64,000 bases of DNA, taken from Arthrobacter sp. Soil763. Its GTDB lineage: Bacteria; Actinomycetota; Actinomycetes; Actinomycetales; Micrococcaceae. Below the pieces are notes generated by a model. That model made no database searches. It had not been told where the DNA came from and saw only the letters and a program-made list of their open reading frames with translations. This document shows positions 51,744 through 60,115 of the stretch, piece by piece. The position numbers were made by a program, and so were the translations under genes. Location of the stretch: positions 387,049 to 451,048 of the forward strand of contig NZ_LMSH01000002.1 of NCBI RefSeq assembly GCF_001428365.1, in the 5' to 3' direction. The first letter of the stretch is position 1; every line of letters starts with the position of its first letter.

Positions 51744-52280
51744 ATGGCAGGTAATCTTGTTGCCCGATCCATCCACGACCTGACCGCCGGCGCGTGGTTC
51801 GGCGGCTCGCTGATGGGCGCCATCGGGCTGAACGGGGCGACGGCGGAGGCCAAGGACCCCGCCGAGCGGACCCGGCTCTCCAGCCTGGGCTGGAAGAAGT
51901 GGGCCCCGTACCAGACGGCCGCCTTCGGCGCGCATTTCCTCTCCGGCCTCGCCATCATGTGGGAAAACAAGGGCCGGATGGCCAAGCAGGACGGCGTCAC
52001 CCGGCTGAGCATCTACAAGTCGATCGTCACCGCGGCCGGTGCCGGCGTGAGCCTCTACGCCGGCCTCCAGGGCGCGAAGGTGGACAAGCTCGCGGCCGAG
52101 GGTGCCAAGGGCGCCACCGAGCCCAAGCCCGGCGCCTCCGAGGAGCTCCGCTCGGCCCAGCAGCAGCTGAAGATCCTGCAGTGGGCCATCCCCGTCTTCG
52201 CCGGCTGGGTGATCGTCCTGGGCGCCAAGCACGGCGAAATGCAGCGGCCGAAAAACGTGTTCAAGGGCCTGTCCCGCTAG
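51744..52280 (+). CDS. Conserved membrane protein of unknown function
   Basis: 178-aa protein with about three to four hydrophobic segments: LTAGAWFGGSLMGAIGLNGA (residues about 11-30), QTAAFGAHFLSGLAIMW (about 56-72), SIVTAAGAGVSLYAGLQGA, and ILQWAIPVFAGWVIVLGAK near the end. Charged loops lie between them. I do not recognise a named domain, though similar proteins are usual in high-GC Gram-positives. ATG 51744 follows AGGAAG. It is divergent from the DUF1206 gene across 152 nt. Confidence 0.75.
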   Translation: MAGNLVARSIHDLTAGAWFGGSLMGAIGLNGATAEAKDPAERTRLSSLGWKKWAPYQTAAFGAHFLSGLAIMWENKGRMAKQDGVTRLSIYKSIVTAAGAGVSLYAGLQGAKVDKLAAEGAKGATEPKPGASEELRSAQQQLKILQWAIPVFAGWVIVLGAKHGEMQRPKNVFKGLSR

Positions 52281-52305
52281 CAGCCGTCCGCGGCAGCGTC
52301 CGCCC

Positions 52306-52348
52306 GGGCCCGTCCGGCCGTCCCCTCCAAGGGGCGCCGGGCGGGCCC
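52306..52348. terminator. Bidirectional terminator, imperfect GC-rich hairpin
   Basis: GGGCCCGTCCGGCCGTCCCC (52306-52325) pairs imperfectly with GGGGCGCCGGGCGGGCCC (52331-52348) around TCCAA, between convergent genes ending at 52280 and 52369. Confidence 0.65.
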
Positions 52349-52368
52349 GCGGTCTTTCCGGGCTCAGC

Positions 52369-53811
52369 TCAGCGCGGGTGCCGGGCGCTGAGCCGCTGGA
52401 CCGCCAGCGCCAGCCAGAGCTGGACCCGGTCCGCCGTCTGGGCCGGGTCGTACCCGGTGAGCTCGGTGATCTGGGCCAGCCGGTAGCGGACCGTGTTGCG
52501 GTGCAGGGTGAGCTCCTCGGCGACCGCGGCGACCGAGCCGTTGTTGGACAGGTAGCTCTCCAGCGTCGTCATCAGCTCGGAACCGTGGGCGGCGTCGAAG
52601 TCCCGCAGCGGGTTCAGCGACTCGTTCGCCATGTCCGCCAGCGGCACGTCCTCGCTGGCCAGCAGCAGCGAGGTCAGGCTCAGCCGCTCCGGCTCATTGA
52701 CGGGCAGGCCGTGGCTGGCCGCGTCGCGGGCCTCGAAATAGCTCCAGCGCAGCCCGTTCGGCTTCGTGTAGGCCCCGCCGATGCCGATCGTGGCGTGGAT
52801 CCCCGCTTCGGCCAGATGGTCGCTGAGGCTGCGCGCCAGCGCGCCCGCGCCGCTTCCGTCGTCGTGCACCACCGCCACCAGGTCCTTGCCGACGACGGCG
52901 GTCACCGCCGCGGCCAGCGGCTGCGGCAGCGAGGAGCTTCCCAGCTGTTTGGTGTGGGCCGCCGATTCCGCCAGCAACACCACGTTCTTGCGCGTGCTGT
53001 TGACGCCGATGCCAGCCAGCCGCCGGGCGGCCTCGGTGGGCTCGAGGGTCCCGTGGATGACGTCCTCCAGGACCTGCCCGGCCAGGGCCCGCTGCGACTG
53101 GCGCTGTTTGACCATGTTGTTGAGCTCGACGCTGATCAGGTTCTGCGCGTAGCCGACGATCCCGGAGTCCTCGAACGGATGCCGCACCCAGAGCGTGCAG
53201 GCGTCGCGGCGGCCGGTCGGGATGGGAAAGGAGCTCCAGCCGTCCGGGGTGGGAGAGGGGTTCCCGGCCGCGCTGTTGTACAGCTGCGCGGTGAACTGCG
53301 TCAGCACGATGTCGGTGCGCAGCATCGATCCCAGGTGCTTGAGCAGTTCGGTCAGGCCGCCGCCGGTCAGCAGGGCGCGGGCCAGGATCTGGTGCCCCGC
53401 GATCAGCCGTTCCAGCTTGGCGTAGTGGTCCGCGGACTGGGCGTCCGCCACGAGCTTGCCGATCGCAATAAACGGTGTTTCGTAAGGAACTTCGACCACC
53501 GGAAGGCCCCAGCGGTTGGCCTCGGCGACCAGGGCAGGCGGGACCGACTCATGAGTGAGCCCGACCCCGAAACCGATCCCCACCGCGCCGGCGCGCTGGA
53601 CCTGGCGGACGAAGCGGCGCTGCTCGGGGGCGCTCCTGAGCCTCATCCCGGTGGTGAGGACCAGTTCCCCGCCGTTCAGGAAGCGCTGCGGATCCTCCTG
53701 CTCGGTCACCGCCACCCAATGGATGTCCTGGTGCCAGGTGGTCTCGGCGAGGCCCGCCTTGGAGAGCTTGAGGGACGGAACCCCCAGCAGGGCCGCGAGG
53801 GAAATTGCCAT
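52369..53811 (-). CDS. PucR family transcriptional regulator, probable patD-gabT regulator
   Basis: 480-aa regulator. Domains: N-terminal PucR ligand-sensing domain (about residues 1-125; FLNGGELVLTTGMRLRSAPE and WGLPVVEVPYETPFIAIGKL), a central GGDEF-like CdaR domain (about 290-400), and the C-terminal PucR helix-turn-helix (ESYLSNNGSVAAVAEELTLH then RNTVRYRLAQITELTGYDP, about 420-460). It is divergent from patD over 159 nt; PucR proteins often activate adjacent amine or GABA catabolic genes. The inducer is inferred to be a polyamine or GABA derivative. Confidence 0.9.
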   Translation of the reverse strand: MAISLAALLGVPSLKLSKAGLAETTWHQDIHWVAVTEQEDPQRFLNGGELVLTTGMRLRSAPEQRRFVRQVQRAGAVGIGFGVGLTHESVPPALVAEANRWGLPVVEVPYETPFIAIGKLVADAQSADHYAKLERLIAGHQILARALLTGGGLTELLKHLGSMLRTDIVLTQFTAQLYNSAAGNPSPTPDGWSSFPIPTGRRDACTLWVRHPFEDSGIVGYAQNLISVELNNMVKQRQSQRALAGQVLEDVIHGTLEPTEAARRLAGIGVNSTRKNVVLLAESAAHTKQLGSSSLPQPLAAAVTAVVGKDLVAVVHDDGSGAGALARSLSDHLAEAGIHATIGIGGAYTKPNGLRWSYFEARDAASHGLPVNEPERLSLTSLLLASEDVPLADMANESLNPLRDFDAAHGSELMTTLESYLSNNGSVAAVAEELTLHRNTVRYRLAQITELTGYDPAQTADRVQLWLALAVQRLSARHPR

Positions 53812-53901
53812 GGAATCAGGATAACCGCGGGCTGGTCAAGCGCACTAAAGCCTTGCGTCGAGGGTGTGCAGCTGCCTATTCCCTGCCTTGGCCCCCTGGC
53901 A

Positions 53902-53907
53902 TAGGCT
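53902..53907 (+). promoter_or_regulatory. Possible -10 box of patD
   Basis: TAGGCT in GGCATAGGCTCGG, 64 nt before the patD start, in the divergent gap 53812-53970 shared with pucR. No clear -35 or PucR palindrome was recognised. An AAAGAGG ribosome site lies at 53955-53961. Confidence 0.35.
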
Positions 53908-53970
53908 CGGAGCAGTCGCAGGTCCCGTCCTGCCCGCCCTTCCCCGCCAGCACGAAAGAGGTTGTACACC

Positions 53971-55401
53971 GTGGTTCAAACCTTGCAGAACTTCATCAAC
54001 GGAGAGTTCGTCACCCCCGCCGGCACCGCAACGCTGGACATCGTGAACCCCACCAACGGCGACGTGGTGGCCAAGTCCCCGGTCTCGGTGCAGGCCGACG
54101 TCGACGCCGCGATGACCGCCGCGAAGAACGCCTTCGCCAGCTGGAAGCACGTCACCCCGGGCCAGCGGCAGCTGCTGCTGCTCAAGCTCGCCGACGCCGT
54201 GGAGGCCAACAGCGACGAACTCGTCGAGGCCCAGCACCGCAACACCGGCCAGGTCCGCTCCCTGATCGCCGCGGAGGAAGTCGCCGCCGGCGCGGACCAG
54301 CTGCGCTTCTTCGCCGGCGCCGCCCGCCTGCTGGAAGGCAAGTCGGCCGGTGAATACCTGGAGGGCCACACCTCCTTCGTGCGCCGCGAACCGATCGGCG
54401 TCGTCGCCCAGGTCGCGCCGTGGAACTACCCGTTCCTGATGGCCATCTGGAAGATTGGTCCCGCCCTGGCGGCCGGCAACACCGTGGTGCTCAAGCCCTC
54501 CGACACCACCCCCGAATCCACCCTGGTCCTGGCCCGCCTCGCCGGGGAGATCCTCCCCGCCGGCGTGCTCAACGTGGTCCTGGGCACCGGCGAGACCGGC
54601 GCCATGATGGTCGAGCACAAGGTCCCGGGCCTGGTATCCATCACCGGCTCCGTCCGGGCCGGCATCGCCGTCGCCTCCGGCGCCGCCAAGGGCCTGAAGC
54701 GCGCCCACCTGGAACTCGGCGGCAAGGCCCCCGCGATCGTGTTCAAGGACGCGGACATCAAGAAGAGCGCCGCGGCCATCGCGGAGTTCGCGTTCTTCAA
54801 CGCCGGCCAGGACTGCACGGCCATTACCCGCGTCCTGGTCGAGGACTCGGTGCACGACGACGTCGTCGCCGCCATGGTCGAGCACACCAAGACCCTGCGC
54901 ACCGGTTCGCAGAACGACGAAGACAACTACTTCGGTCCGCTGAACAACGTCAACCACTTCAACGCCGTCACCTCGGTCGTCGAGCACCTGCCGGCGAACT
55001 GCAAGATCGAGACCGGCGGCCACCGGGCGGGGGACAAGGGCTTCTTCTTCGAGCCCACGATCGTCACCGGAGCCAAGCAGACCGATGACATCGTGCAGAA
55101 GGAAACGTTCGGCCCGGTCATCACGGTGCAGAAGTTCAGCAGCGAGGCCGAGGCGATCGAGCTGGCCAACGACGTCGACTACGCCCTGGCCTCCAGCGTC
55201 TGGACCACGGACCACGGCACCGCCATGCGGGTCAGCCGCGACCTGGACTTCGGCGCGGTCTGGATCAACACCCACATCCTGCTCACCGCCGAGATGCCGC
55301 ACGGCGGCTTCAAACAGTCCGGCTACGGCAAGGACCTCTCGATGTACGGCGTCGAGGACTACACCCGCATCAAGCACGTCATGAGCGCGCTCGACGCCTA
55401 A
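53971..55401 (+). CDS. patD: Gamma-aminobutyraldehyde dehydrogenase
   Basis: 476-aa NAD-dependent aldehyde dehydrogenase making GABA from 4-aminobutanal in putrescine breakdown. Seen: FFAGAARLLEGKSAGEYLEG (about residues 114-133), APWNYPFLMAIWKIGPALAA, the catalytic Glu in HLELGGKAPAIVF (about 249), the nucleophilic Cys in NAGQDCTAITR (about 282), and MPHGGFKQSGYGKDLSMYG near the end. The YLEGHTS and GYGKDLS.YG blocks match E. coli PatD closely. GTG 53971 has AAAGAGG upstream; a TTG at 53962 is also in frame. It precedes gabT, which consumes GABA. Confidence 0.9.
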   Translation: MVQTLQNFINGEFVTPAGTATLDIVNPTNGDVVAKSPVSVQADVDAAMTAAKNAFASWKHVTPGQRQLLLLKLADAVEANSDELVEAQHRNTGQVRSLIAAEEVAAGADQLRFFAGAARLLEGKSAGEYLEGHTSFVRREPIGVVAQVAPWNYPFLMAIWKIGPALAAGNTVVLKPSDTTPESTLVLARLAGEILPAGVLNVVLGTGETGAMMVEHKVPGLVSITGSVRAGIAVASGAAKGLKRAHLELGGKAPAIVFKDADIKKSAAAIAEFAFFNAGQDCTAITRVLVEDSVHDDVVAAMVEHTKTLRTGSQNDEDNYFGPLNNVNHFNAVTSVVEHLPANCKIETGGHRAGDKGFFFEPTIVTGAKQTDDIVQKETFGPVITVQKFSSEAEAIELANDVDYALASSVWTTDHGTAMRVSRDLDFGAVWINTHILLTAEMPHGGFKQSGYGKDLSMYGVEDYTRIKHVMSALDA

Positions 55402-55476
55402 GGCTCCACCCGGCGCCGCCGGGCCCGGCCCCCGGCCGGTCCGCGCCGCCCACTCTCCACTTAGAAAGGCTTTCCC

Positions 55477-56841
55477 GTGACCACCACCGCAAACGACATC
55501 TCCTACCGTCTGGAGCAGAAGCGCCGCGTCCAGGCCGACTTCCCCGGCCCCAAGTCCGTCGCCCTGACCGAGCGCCGCAAGGCCGTCGTCGCGTCGGGCG
55601 TTGCCTCCAGCGTCCCGGTCTACGTCGCCGACGCCGACGGCGGCATCATCCAGGACGTCGACGGCAACTCCTTCATCGACCTCGGCTCCGGCATCGCCGT
55701 GACGAGCGTCGGCGCCTCGGACCCCGCCGTCGTCGGCGCCGTGAAGGAGGCCGTGGAGCACTTCACCCACACCTGCTTCATGGTTACCCCCTACGAGGGC
55801 TACGTCGCCGTCGCCGAGCAGCTGAACCGGCTCACCCCGGGCGACCACGAGAAGCGCACGGTGCTGTTCAACTCCGGCGCCGAAGCCGTGGAGAACGCCG
55901 TCAAGGTGGCCCGCCTCGCCACCGGCCGGGACGCCGTCGTCGCCTTCGACCACGCCTACCACGGCCGGACCAACCTGACCATGGCGCTGACCGCCAAGGC
56001 CATGCCGTACAAGACCAACTTCGGCCCGTTCGCCCCCGAGGTCTACCGGATGCCGATGAGCTACCCGTACCGGGAAGAGAACCCGGAGATCACCGGTGCC
56101 GAGGCCGCCAGGCGCGCCATCACCATGATCGAGAAGCAGATCGGCGGCGAGTCCGTGGCCGCGATCATCATCGAGCCCATCCAGGGCGAGGGTGGCTTCA
56201 TCGTCCCGGCCGAGGGCTTCCTGCCCGCGTTGGCCGCCTGGGCCAAGGAGAAGGGCATCGTCTTCATCGCCGACGAGGTCCAGTCCGGCTTCTGCCGCAC
56301 CGGTGAATGGTTCGCCGTGAACCACGAGGGCGTCGTCCCGGACATCGTCACCATGGCCAAGGGCATCGCCGGCGGCATGCCGCTGTCCGCCATCACCGGC
56401 CGCGCCGACCTGCTCGACGCCGTCCACCCCGGCGGCCTCGGCGGCACCTACGGCGGCAACCCGGTGGCCTGCGCCGCGGCGCTGGCCTCCATCGGTTCCA
56501 TGGAGCAGTACGACCTGAACGCCCGCGCCCGCCACATCGAGGAACTCGCCACCGGCAGGCTGCGCGAGCTCGCCGCCGAGCTTGGCGAGGGCTCCGTCGT
56601 CGGTGACATCCGCGGCCGCGGCGCCATGCTCGCGGTCGAACTGGTCCAGCAGGGTTCGAAGGAACCGAACCCGGAACTGACCAAGGCCGTCGCCGCCGCC
56701 TGCCTCAAGGAGGGTGTCATCATCCTCACCTGCGGCACCTACGGCAACGTCATCCGGCTGCTGCCGCCGCTGGTCATCAGCGACGAGCTGCTGCTGGACG
56801 GCCTCGAGGTCCTGGCCGCGGCCATCCGCGCCAACGCCTAG
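55477..56841 (+). CDS. gabT: 4-aminobutyrate--2-oxoglutarate transaminase
   Basis: 454-aa class III PLP aminotransferase converting GABA to succinic semialdehyde. Seen: NSFIDLGSGIAVTSVGASDP (about residues 66-85), LFNSGAEAVENAVKVARLAT (about 130-149), AFDHAYHGRTNLTMALTAKA, the PLP Asp in GIVFIADEVQSGFCRTGEWF (about 261-280), and the PLP Lys in VTMAKGIAGGMPLSAITGR (about 293). Full length. It lies 75 nt after patD with an AGAAAGG ribosome site and ends before a strong terminator, so patD-gabT is one unit. gabD is not in the window. Confidence 0.95.
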   Translation: MTTTANDISYRLEQKRRVQADFPGPKSVALTERRKAVVASGVASSVPVYVADADGGIIQDVDGNSFIDLGSGIAVTSVGASDPAVVGAVKEAVEHFTHTCFMVTPYEGYVAVAEQLNRLTPGDHEKRTVLFNSGAEAVENAVKVARLATGRDAVVAFDHAYHGRTNLTMALTAKAMPYKTNFGPFAPEVYRMPMSYPYREENPEITGAEAARRAITMIEKQIGGESVAAIIIEPIQGEGGFIVPAEGFLPALAAWAKEKGIVFIADEVQSGFCRTGEWFAVNHEGVVPDIVTMAKGIAGGMPLSAITGRADLLDAVHPGGLGGTYGGNPVACAAALASIGSMEQYDLNARARHIEELATGRLRELAAELGEGSVVGDIRGRGAMLAVELVQQGSKEPNPELTKAVAAACLKEGVIILTCGTYGNVIRLLPPLVISDELLLDGLEVLAAAIRANA

Positions 56842-56876
56842 GACCCCCGCCGGCCCGGTGCCGGCGGCCAGCCACG

Positions 56877-56920
56877 ACGCGCACGGGCCGCGGACCAACC
56901 GGTCCGCGGCCCGTGCGCGT
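56877..56920. terminator. Terminator of patD-gabT
   Basis: Perfect 20-bp stem (56877-56896 / 56901-56920) with an AACC loop, between convergent gabT and the lipoprotein gene, so it probably works in both directions. Confidence 0.85.
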
Positions 56921-56945
56921 TGCTGCTACCGGAGGGCCGGAGCGG

Positions 56946-57803
56946 CTACTTCCAGGAACTGGCGTCGAGCTGGATGGCGACAACATACAGGTGCCGGCCC
57001 TGTTCGATTTTCTCGACTTCATAGACCCGCACCTTCGTCTGCGGGGCCGCCGTGCCCGGCCGGCCGACGCCGAGCCCGTAGCTGACCACGCCCTCGAAGT
57101 CGCCGGCCGGTGCGTAACTGGTCAGCGCCCGGTAGCCGATGGCCTGCGGCGGGCTGGTCTTGATGGTGCTGGCTTTACCGTCGGAGGTATGCGCCTGGGC
57201 GCCGTGGAACGCGACCTTCAAAATCGCTCCTGTGCCGGGCATCGGGATGGGCAGGCCGCTGCCGTCGGCGAGGAGTTCAGGGACGAACGAGATGTCGTAG
57301 CTGGGGAAGGCCCCGTTGAACCGGAAACTCAGCTGGTCGTACGGCGGGGTATCCGTCGGGTGCTGCCCGGCGCCGATCGAATAGAGCGTCGGCAGCGGTT
57401 CTGCCGGCGGCGGGGCCAGCGGCACCGGGTTCTGGTGCTTGGTGGTAAACGGCGTCGTGGACGGGACGGCCCAGTCGTGGGTGATCTTGGAGGAGATTAC
57501 CCGGTCGCCGTTCTGCGGGGCGGCGGTCTCATCCGAGTCCGGCGGCAGCGTACCGGTCCCGGTGGGGGACGCCGTCGTCGTGCCGGGCGAGGCGGAAGCC
57601 GACCCTGTCGCCGATTCCGTGGCTGACCCCGTCGCGGTCGCCGTCGCGCTGCCGGATCCGGTGGGCGCCGTCGTTGCGCTGCCGGTGGCGGTGGCCGACG
57701 GCGGGGGCGGCGAGGGGGTGCAGCCGGCCGTTGCGAGCAGCAGCACCGCCATTCCCAGCCCTGCAGTGCCTGCCGTGAACCTGCGGTTCCTGATCACAGC
57801 CAT
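56946..57803 (-). CDS. Secreted lipoprotein with AMIN-like domain
   Basis: 285-aa surface protein. Seen: signal peptide with lipobox LLLATAGCTPSPPP (Cys at residue 28), a Ser/Thr/Ala/Gly linker of about 60 residues rich in GSAT-type repeats, then a globular beta-rich domain from about residue 105 (YDQLSFRFNGAFPSYDISFV and AILKVAFHGAQAH, ending RVYEVEKIEQGRHLYVVAIQ). The C-terminal pattern matches the actinobacterial AMIN-like domain, probably an envelope-binding module. It is divergent from the UspA gene across 190 nt. Confidence 0.8.
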   Translation of the reverse strand: MAVIRNRRFTAGTAGLGMAVLLLATAGCTPSPPPPSATATGSATTAPTGSGSATATATGSATESATGSASASPGTTTASPTGTGTLPPDSDETAAPQNGDRVISSKITHDWAVPSTTPFTTKHQNPVPLAPPPAEPLPTLYSIGAGQHPTDTPPYDQLSFRFNGAFPSYDISFVPELLADGSGLPIPMPGTGAILKVAFHGAQAHTSDGKASTIKTSPPQAIGYRALTSYAPAGDFEGVVSYGLGVGRPGTAAPQTKVRVYEVEKIEQGRHLYVVAIQLDASSWK

Positions 57804-57993
57804 CGTGAGCTCCCCTCCACCCCTTCAGCGTAGGCCGCGTGCGGTGACGCGCCGCAGGGCCAAAAGTCACCGACAATTCGGCGTGGCGCTGGGTTAGAGT
57901 CGTTCCTACACTGCAGGAACGCAGACCGGCCGTCGTCGCCCGGGACCCCGGAGCCACGCTGGAATCTGCCCCAGACCCATAAGGGGTTCTTAC

Positions 57994-58866
57994 ATGCGAT
58001 ACGTAGTTGGCTACACACCCAACGACCGCGGAGCCGACGCCGTCGCCCTCGCGTCCGCCATGGCACGCGCCCAGGGCGCCCACCTGGACCTGGTCCATGT
58101 CGTGGACCGCAATACCCCCTATGTGGCGCTGAACCCGCAGGGCAACCGGGTCAGCGTGGCCGAGCAGTCCGTGCTGACGGCGGAACGGAAGGGCATGGCC
58201 CTGGTGCCGGAGGGCCTGGAGGCCCGGTTCCATGTCCGCCAGGCCGATTCCTTCGCCGCCGGACTTATCGACGCCGCAAAGGAATACCGCGCGGGCCTGA
58301 TCGTGGTGGGCGCGGCTCGCGCGGGGTTGTTCAAGCGGTACACCGTGGGCAGTGTGGCCAACGCCCTGCTGCATGCCTCCCCGGTGCCGGTGGCGCTGGC
58401 GCCGCGCGGCTACCGCAACACCGAAGCCGTCACCCGCCTGACCCTCGCCGTCGGCCAGCGCACCGGCGCGGACGCCGCGATCGACGTCGCCATCGAGTCC
58501 GCCGAACGCCGCGGGGTGCCGCTGCGCCTGGTCTCGCTGGTGGAGCTCGACGCCGAGGGCGACGGCGGCGAGAACGTCAACGCCGCGCACGTCCACGCCA
58601 ATACCGTGCTCAAGGCGGCGGCCGGTCGGCTGCCGGCCGGGCACCACGTCAGCGTCGAAGTGGCCCACGGCCGCAGCATCGAGGAAGCGATCGACGACCT
58701 CGAGTGGGATGACCGGGAGATCCTGATCGTCGGCTCGTCCCGCCTGGCGGAGAAGAACAAGCTCTTCCTGGGCAGCACCGCGAACAAGGTGCTCCGCGCC
58801 CTGCCGGTGCCCATGGTCGTGGTGCCCCGCGACTACGTCCGGGTCGACAGCAGCCCCGAGGACTAA
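57994..58866 (+). CDS. Universal stress protein with two Usp domains
   Basis: 290-aa cytoplasmic protein made of two tandem Usp folds. First domain (about residues 1-140): MRYVVGYTPNDRGADAVALA and GLIVVGAARAGLFKRYTVGS then VANALLHASPVPVALAPRGY. Second domain (about 145-285): REILIVGSSRLAEKNKLFLG then STANKVLRALPVPMVVVPRD. Both carry a GXXG-type loop related to nucleotide binding (GAARAGLFK and GSSRLAEKN), but not the classic GX9G(S/T) in full. Role in stress survival is a family-level inference. AAGGGG ribosome site. A repeat hairpin follows its stop. Confidence 0.9.
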   Translation: MRYVVGYTPNDRGADAVALASAMARAQGAHLDLVHVVDRNTPYVALNPQGNRVSVAEQSVLTAERKGMALVPEGLEARFHVRQADSFAAGLIDAAKEYRAGLIVVGAARAGLFKRYTVGSVANALLHASPVPVALAPRGYRNTEAVTRLTLAVGQRTGADAAIDVAIESAERRGVPLRLVSLVELDAEGDGGENVNAAHVHANTVLKAAAGRLPAGHHVSVEVAHGRSIEEAIDDLEWDDREILIVGSSRLAEKNKLFLGSTANKVLRALPVPMVVVPRDYVRVDSSPED

Positions 58867-58881
58867 CCCGCCCCGCCGGAA

Positions 58882-58945
58882 GCGCGAACGTACACTTGAG
58901 GCCCTGTTTCGAGGTTGAAACGGGGCCTCAAGTGTCCGTTCGCGC
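58882..58945. repeat. Intergenic inverted repeat element, family A, second locus
   Basis: GCGCGAACGTACACTT (58882-58897) faces AAGTGTCCGTTCGCGC (58930-58945), with GAGGCCC/GGGCCTC and GTTTC/GAAAC pairing inside, giving a near-continuous hairpin. The one-base T/C mismatch in the arms is the same as in the element at 5269-5363. It lies between the convergent uspA and rarD ends. Confidence 0.88.
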
Positions 58946-58950
58946 GTTGG

Positions 58951-59952
58951 TCAGGCGGCGGTGCGGGCCAGTCGGCGGGTGACGGCGTTCCGGCGCGCGG
59001 TCCGCAGCATGTCCGCCGTCAGCAGCAGCAGCGCAAGCCACACGACGCCGAAGCCGATCCAGCGCTCCGGGGTCATCGCCTCCCTGAACACCACGAGGGC
59101 CACGATGAACTGCAGCACCGGGGCGAAGTACTGCAGCAGCCCGATCGTCGTCATGGGTAGCCGCCGCGCGGACGCGCCGAAGAACAGCAGCGGCACGGCC
59201 GTGATGACACCGGACGCGGCCAGCAGCCAGAAGTGCCCCGCGCCGTTGGTGGTCAAAGTGGCCGCGCCGGTCACGGCGAGCACCACCATCACGACGCCGG
59301 CAAGCGGGGCCAGCACGATGGTCTCCACGGAGAGGCTCGTGATCGCGTCCACGCGGGGCCCGACGCGCTTCTTGACGAAGCCGTAAAGGCCGAAGCTGAA
59401 CGCCAGGGTCAAAGCGATCCAGGGCAGTTTCCCGTAGGAATAGGTCAGCACGCCGACGGCGACGAAGCCGACCCCGACGGCGGCCCACTGCAGCGGCCGC
59501 AGTTTCTCCTTCAGCACGAACACGCCCAGCAGCACGGACACCAGCGGGTTGATGAAGTAGCCCAGTGACGTCTCAACCGCCTGGCCCGTAGTCACCCCGT
59601 AGGTGTAGGTCAGCCAGTTCACCGCGATGAGGCCGGCGGCCAGGGCAAGCGGCCCCATCACCGTGCGGTTCCGGAACGCGGCGCCGATCACCCGCCAGGT
59701 CCGGGTCACAGTGATCAGCAGGGCGCAGAAGACCAGGGACCACACCACCCGGTTGGCCACGATCTCGACGGCGGAGGCCGGGTGCAGCACGAAGAAGTAC
59801 AGCGGGAGCAGCCCCCACAGGCCGTAGGCGCCGATGCCGAAGAGGATGCCCGTCGTCGTGTCCTTGTCCACCGCGGCGGGCGCGGCGGCGCGCGGGGGAG
59901 CCTCCGGGGAGGTCAGGGCAGCGGGGGCGGTAGGTCCGTCGGAGATAGGCAC
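58951..59952 (-). CDS. rarD: RarD family EamA transporter
   Basis: 333-aa membrane protein with ten hydrophobic segments in two EamA repeats. Seen: GILFGIGAYGLWGLLPLYFF (about residues 32-51), the RarD hallmark VEIVANRVVWSLVFCALLIT, AGLIAVNWLTYTYGVTTGQA, VETSLGYFINPLVSVLLGVF and TTIGLLQYFAPVLQFIVALV. Family originally linked to chloramphenicol sensitivity; actual substrate unknown. GTG 59952 was chosen; the frame stays open upstream to 60123 but that part would overlap the divergent fprA start. The first 30 residues are Pro/Ala-rich. Confidence 0.88.
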   Translation of the reverse strand: MPISDGPTAPAALTSPEAPPRAAAPAAVDKDTTTGILFGIGAYGLWGLLPLYFFVLHPASAVEIVANRVVWSLVFCALLITVTRTWRVIGAAFRNRTVMGPLALAAGLIAVNWLTYTYGVTTGQAVETSLGYFINPLVSVLLGVFVLKEKLRPLQWAAVGVGFVAVGVLTYSYGKLPWIALTLAFSFGLYGFVKKRVGPRVDAITSLSVETIVLAPLAGVVMVVLAVTGAATLTTNGAGHFWLLAASGVITAVPLLFFGASARRLPMTTIGLLQYFAPVLQFIVALVVFREAMTPERWIGFGVVWLALLLLTADMLRTARRNAVTRRLARTAA

Positions 59953-60115
59953 AGGATCAATAACACCACCCCCTGTTCCGCTATTCCTGCCGCCGGACAC
60001 CGGGCGGGGTGCGTTCTCTGCCACATCGGGCGGGCGGGGCCGGCCGGGGACATTTAGAATGGGGGCCTGTGCGCTGATCCGCCGGCGCACGCGACCTGCT
60101 TCAGAAGGGCTCCCG

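Noticed and set aside
53845..56898. 1017-codon open frame on the minus strand opposite patD and gabT
   Set aside because: Its product is Val/Gly/Asp-rich without any domain, and it mirrors two well-identified genes; a high-GC shadow frame.
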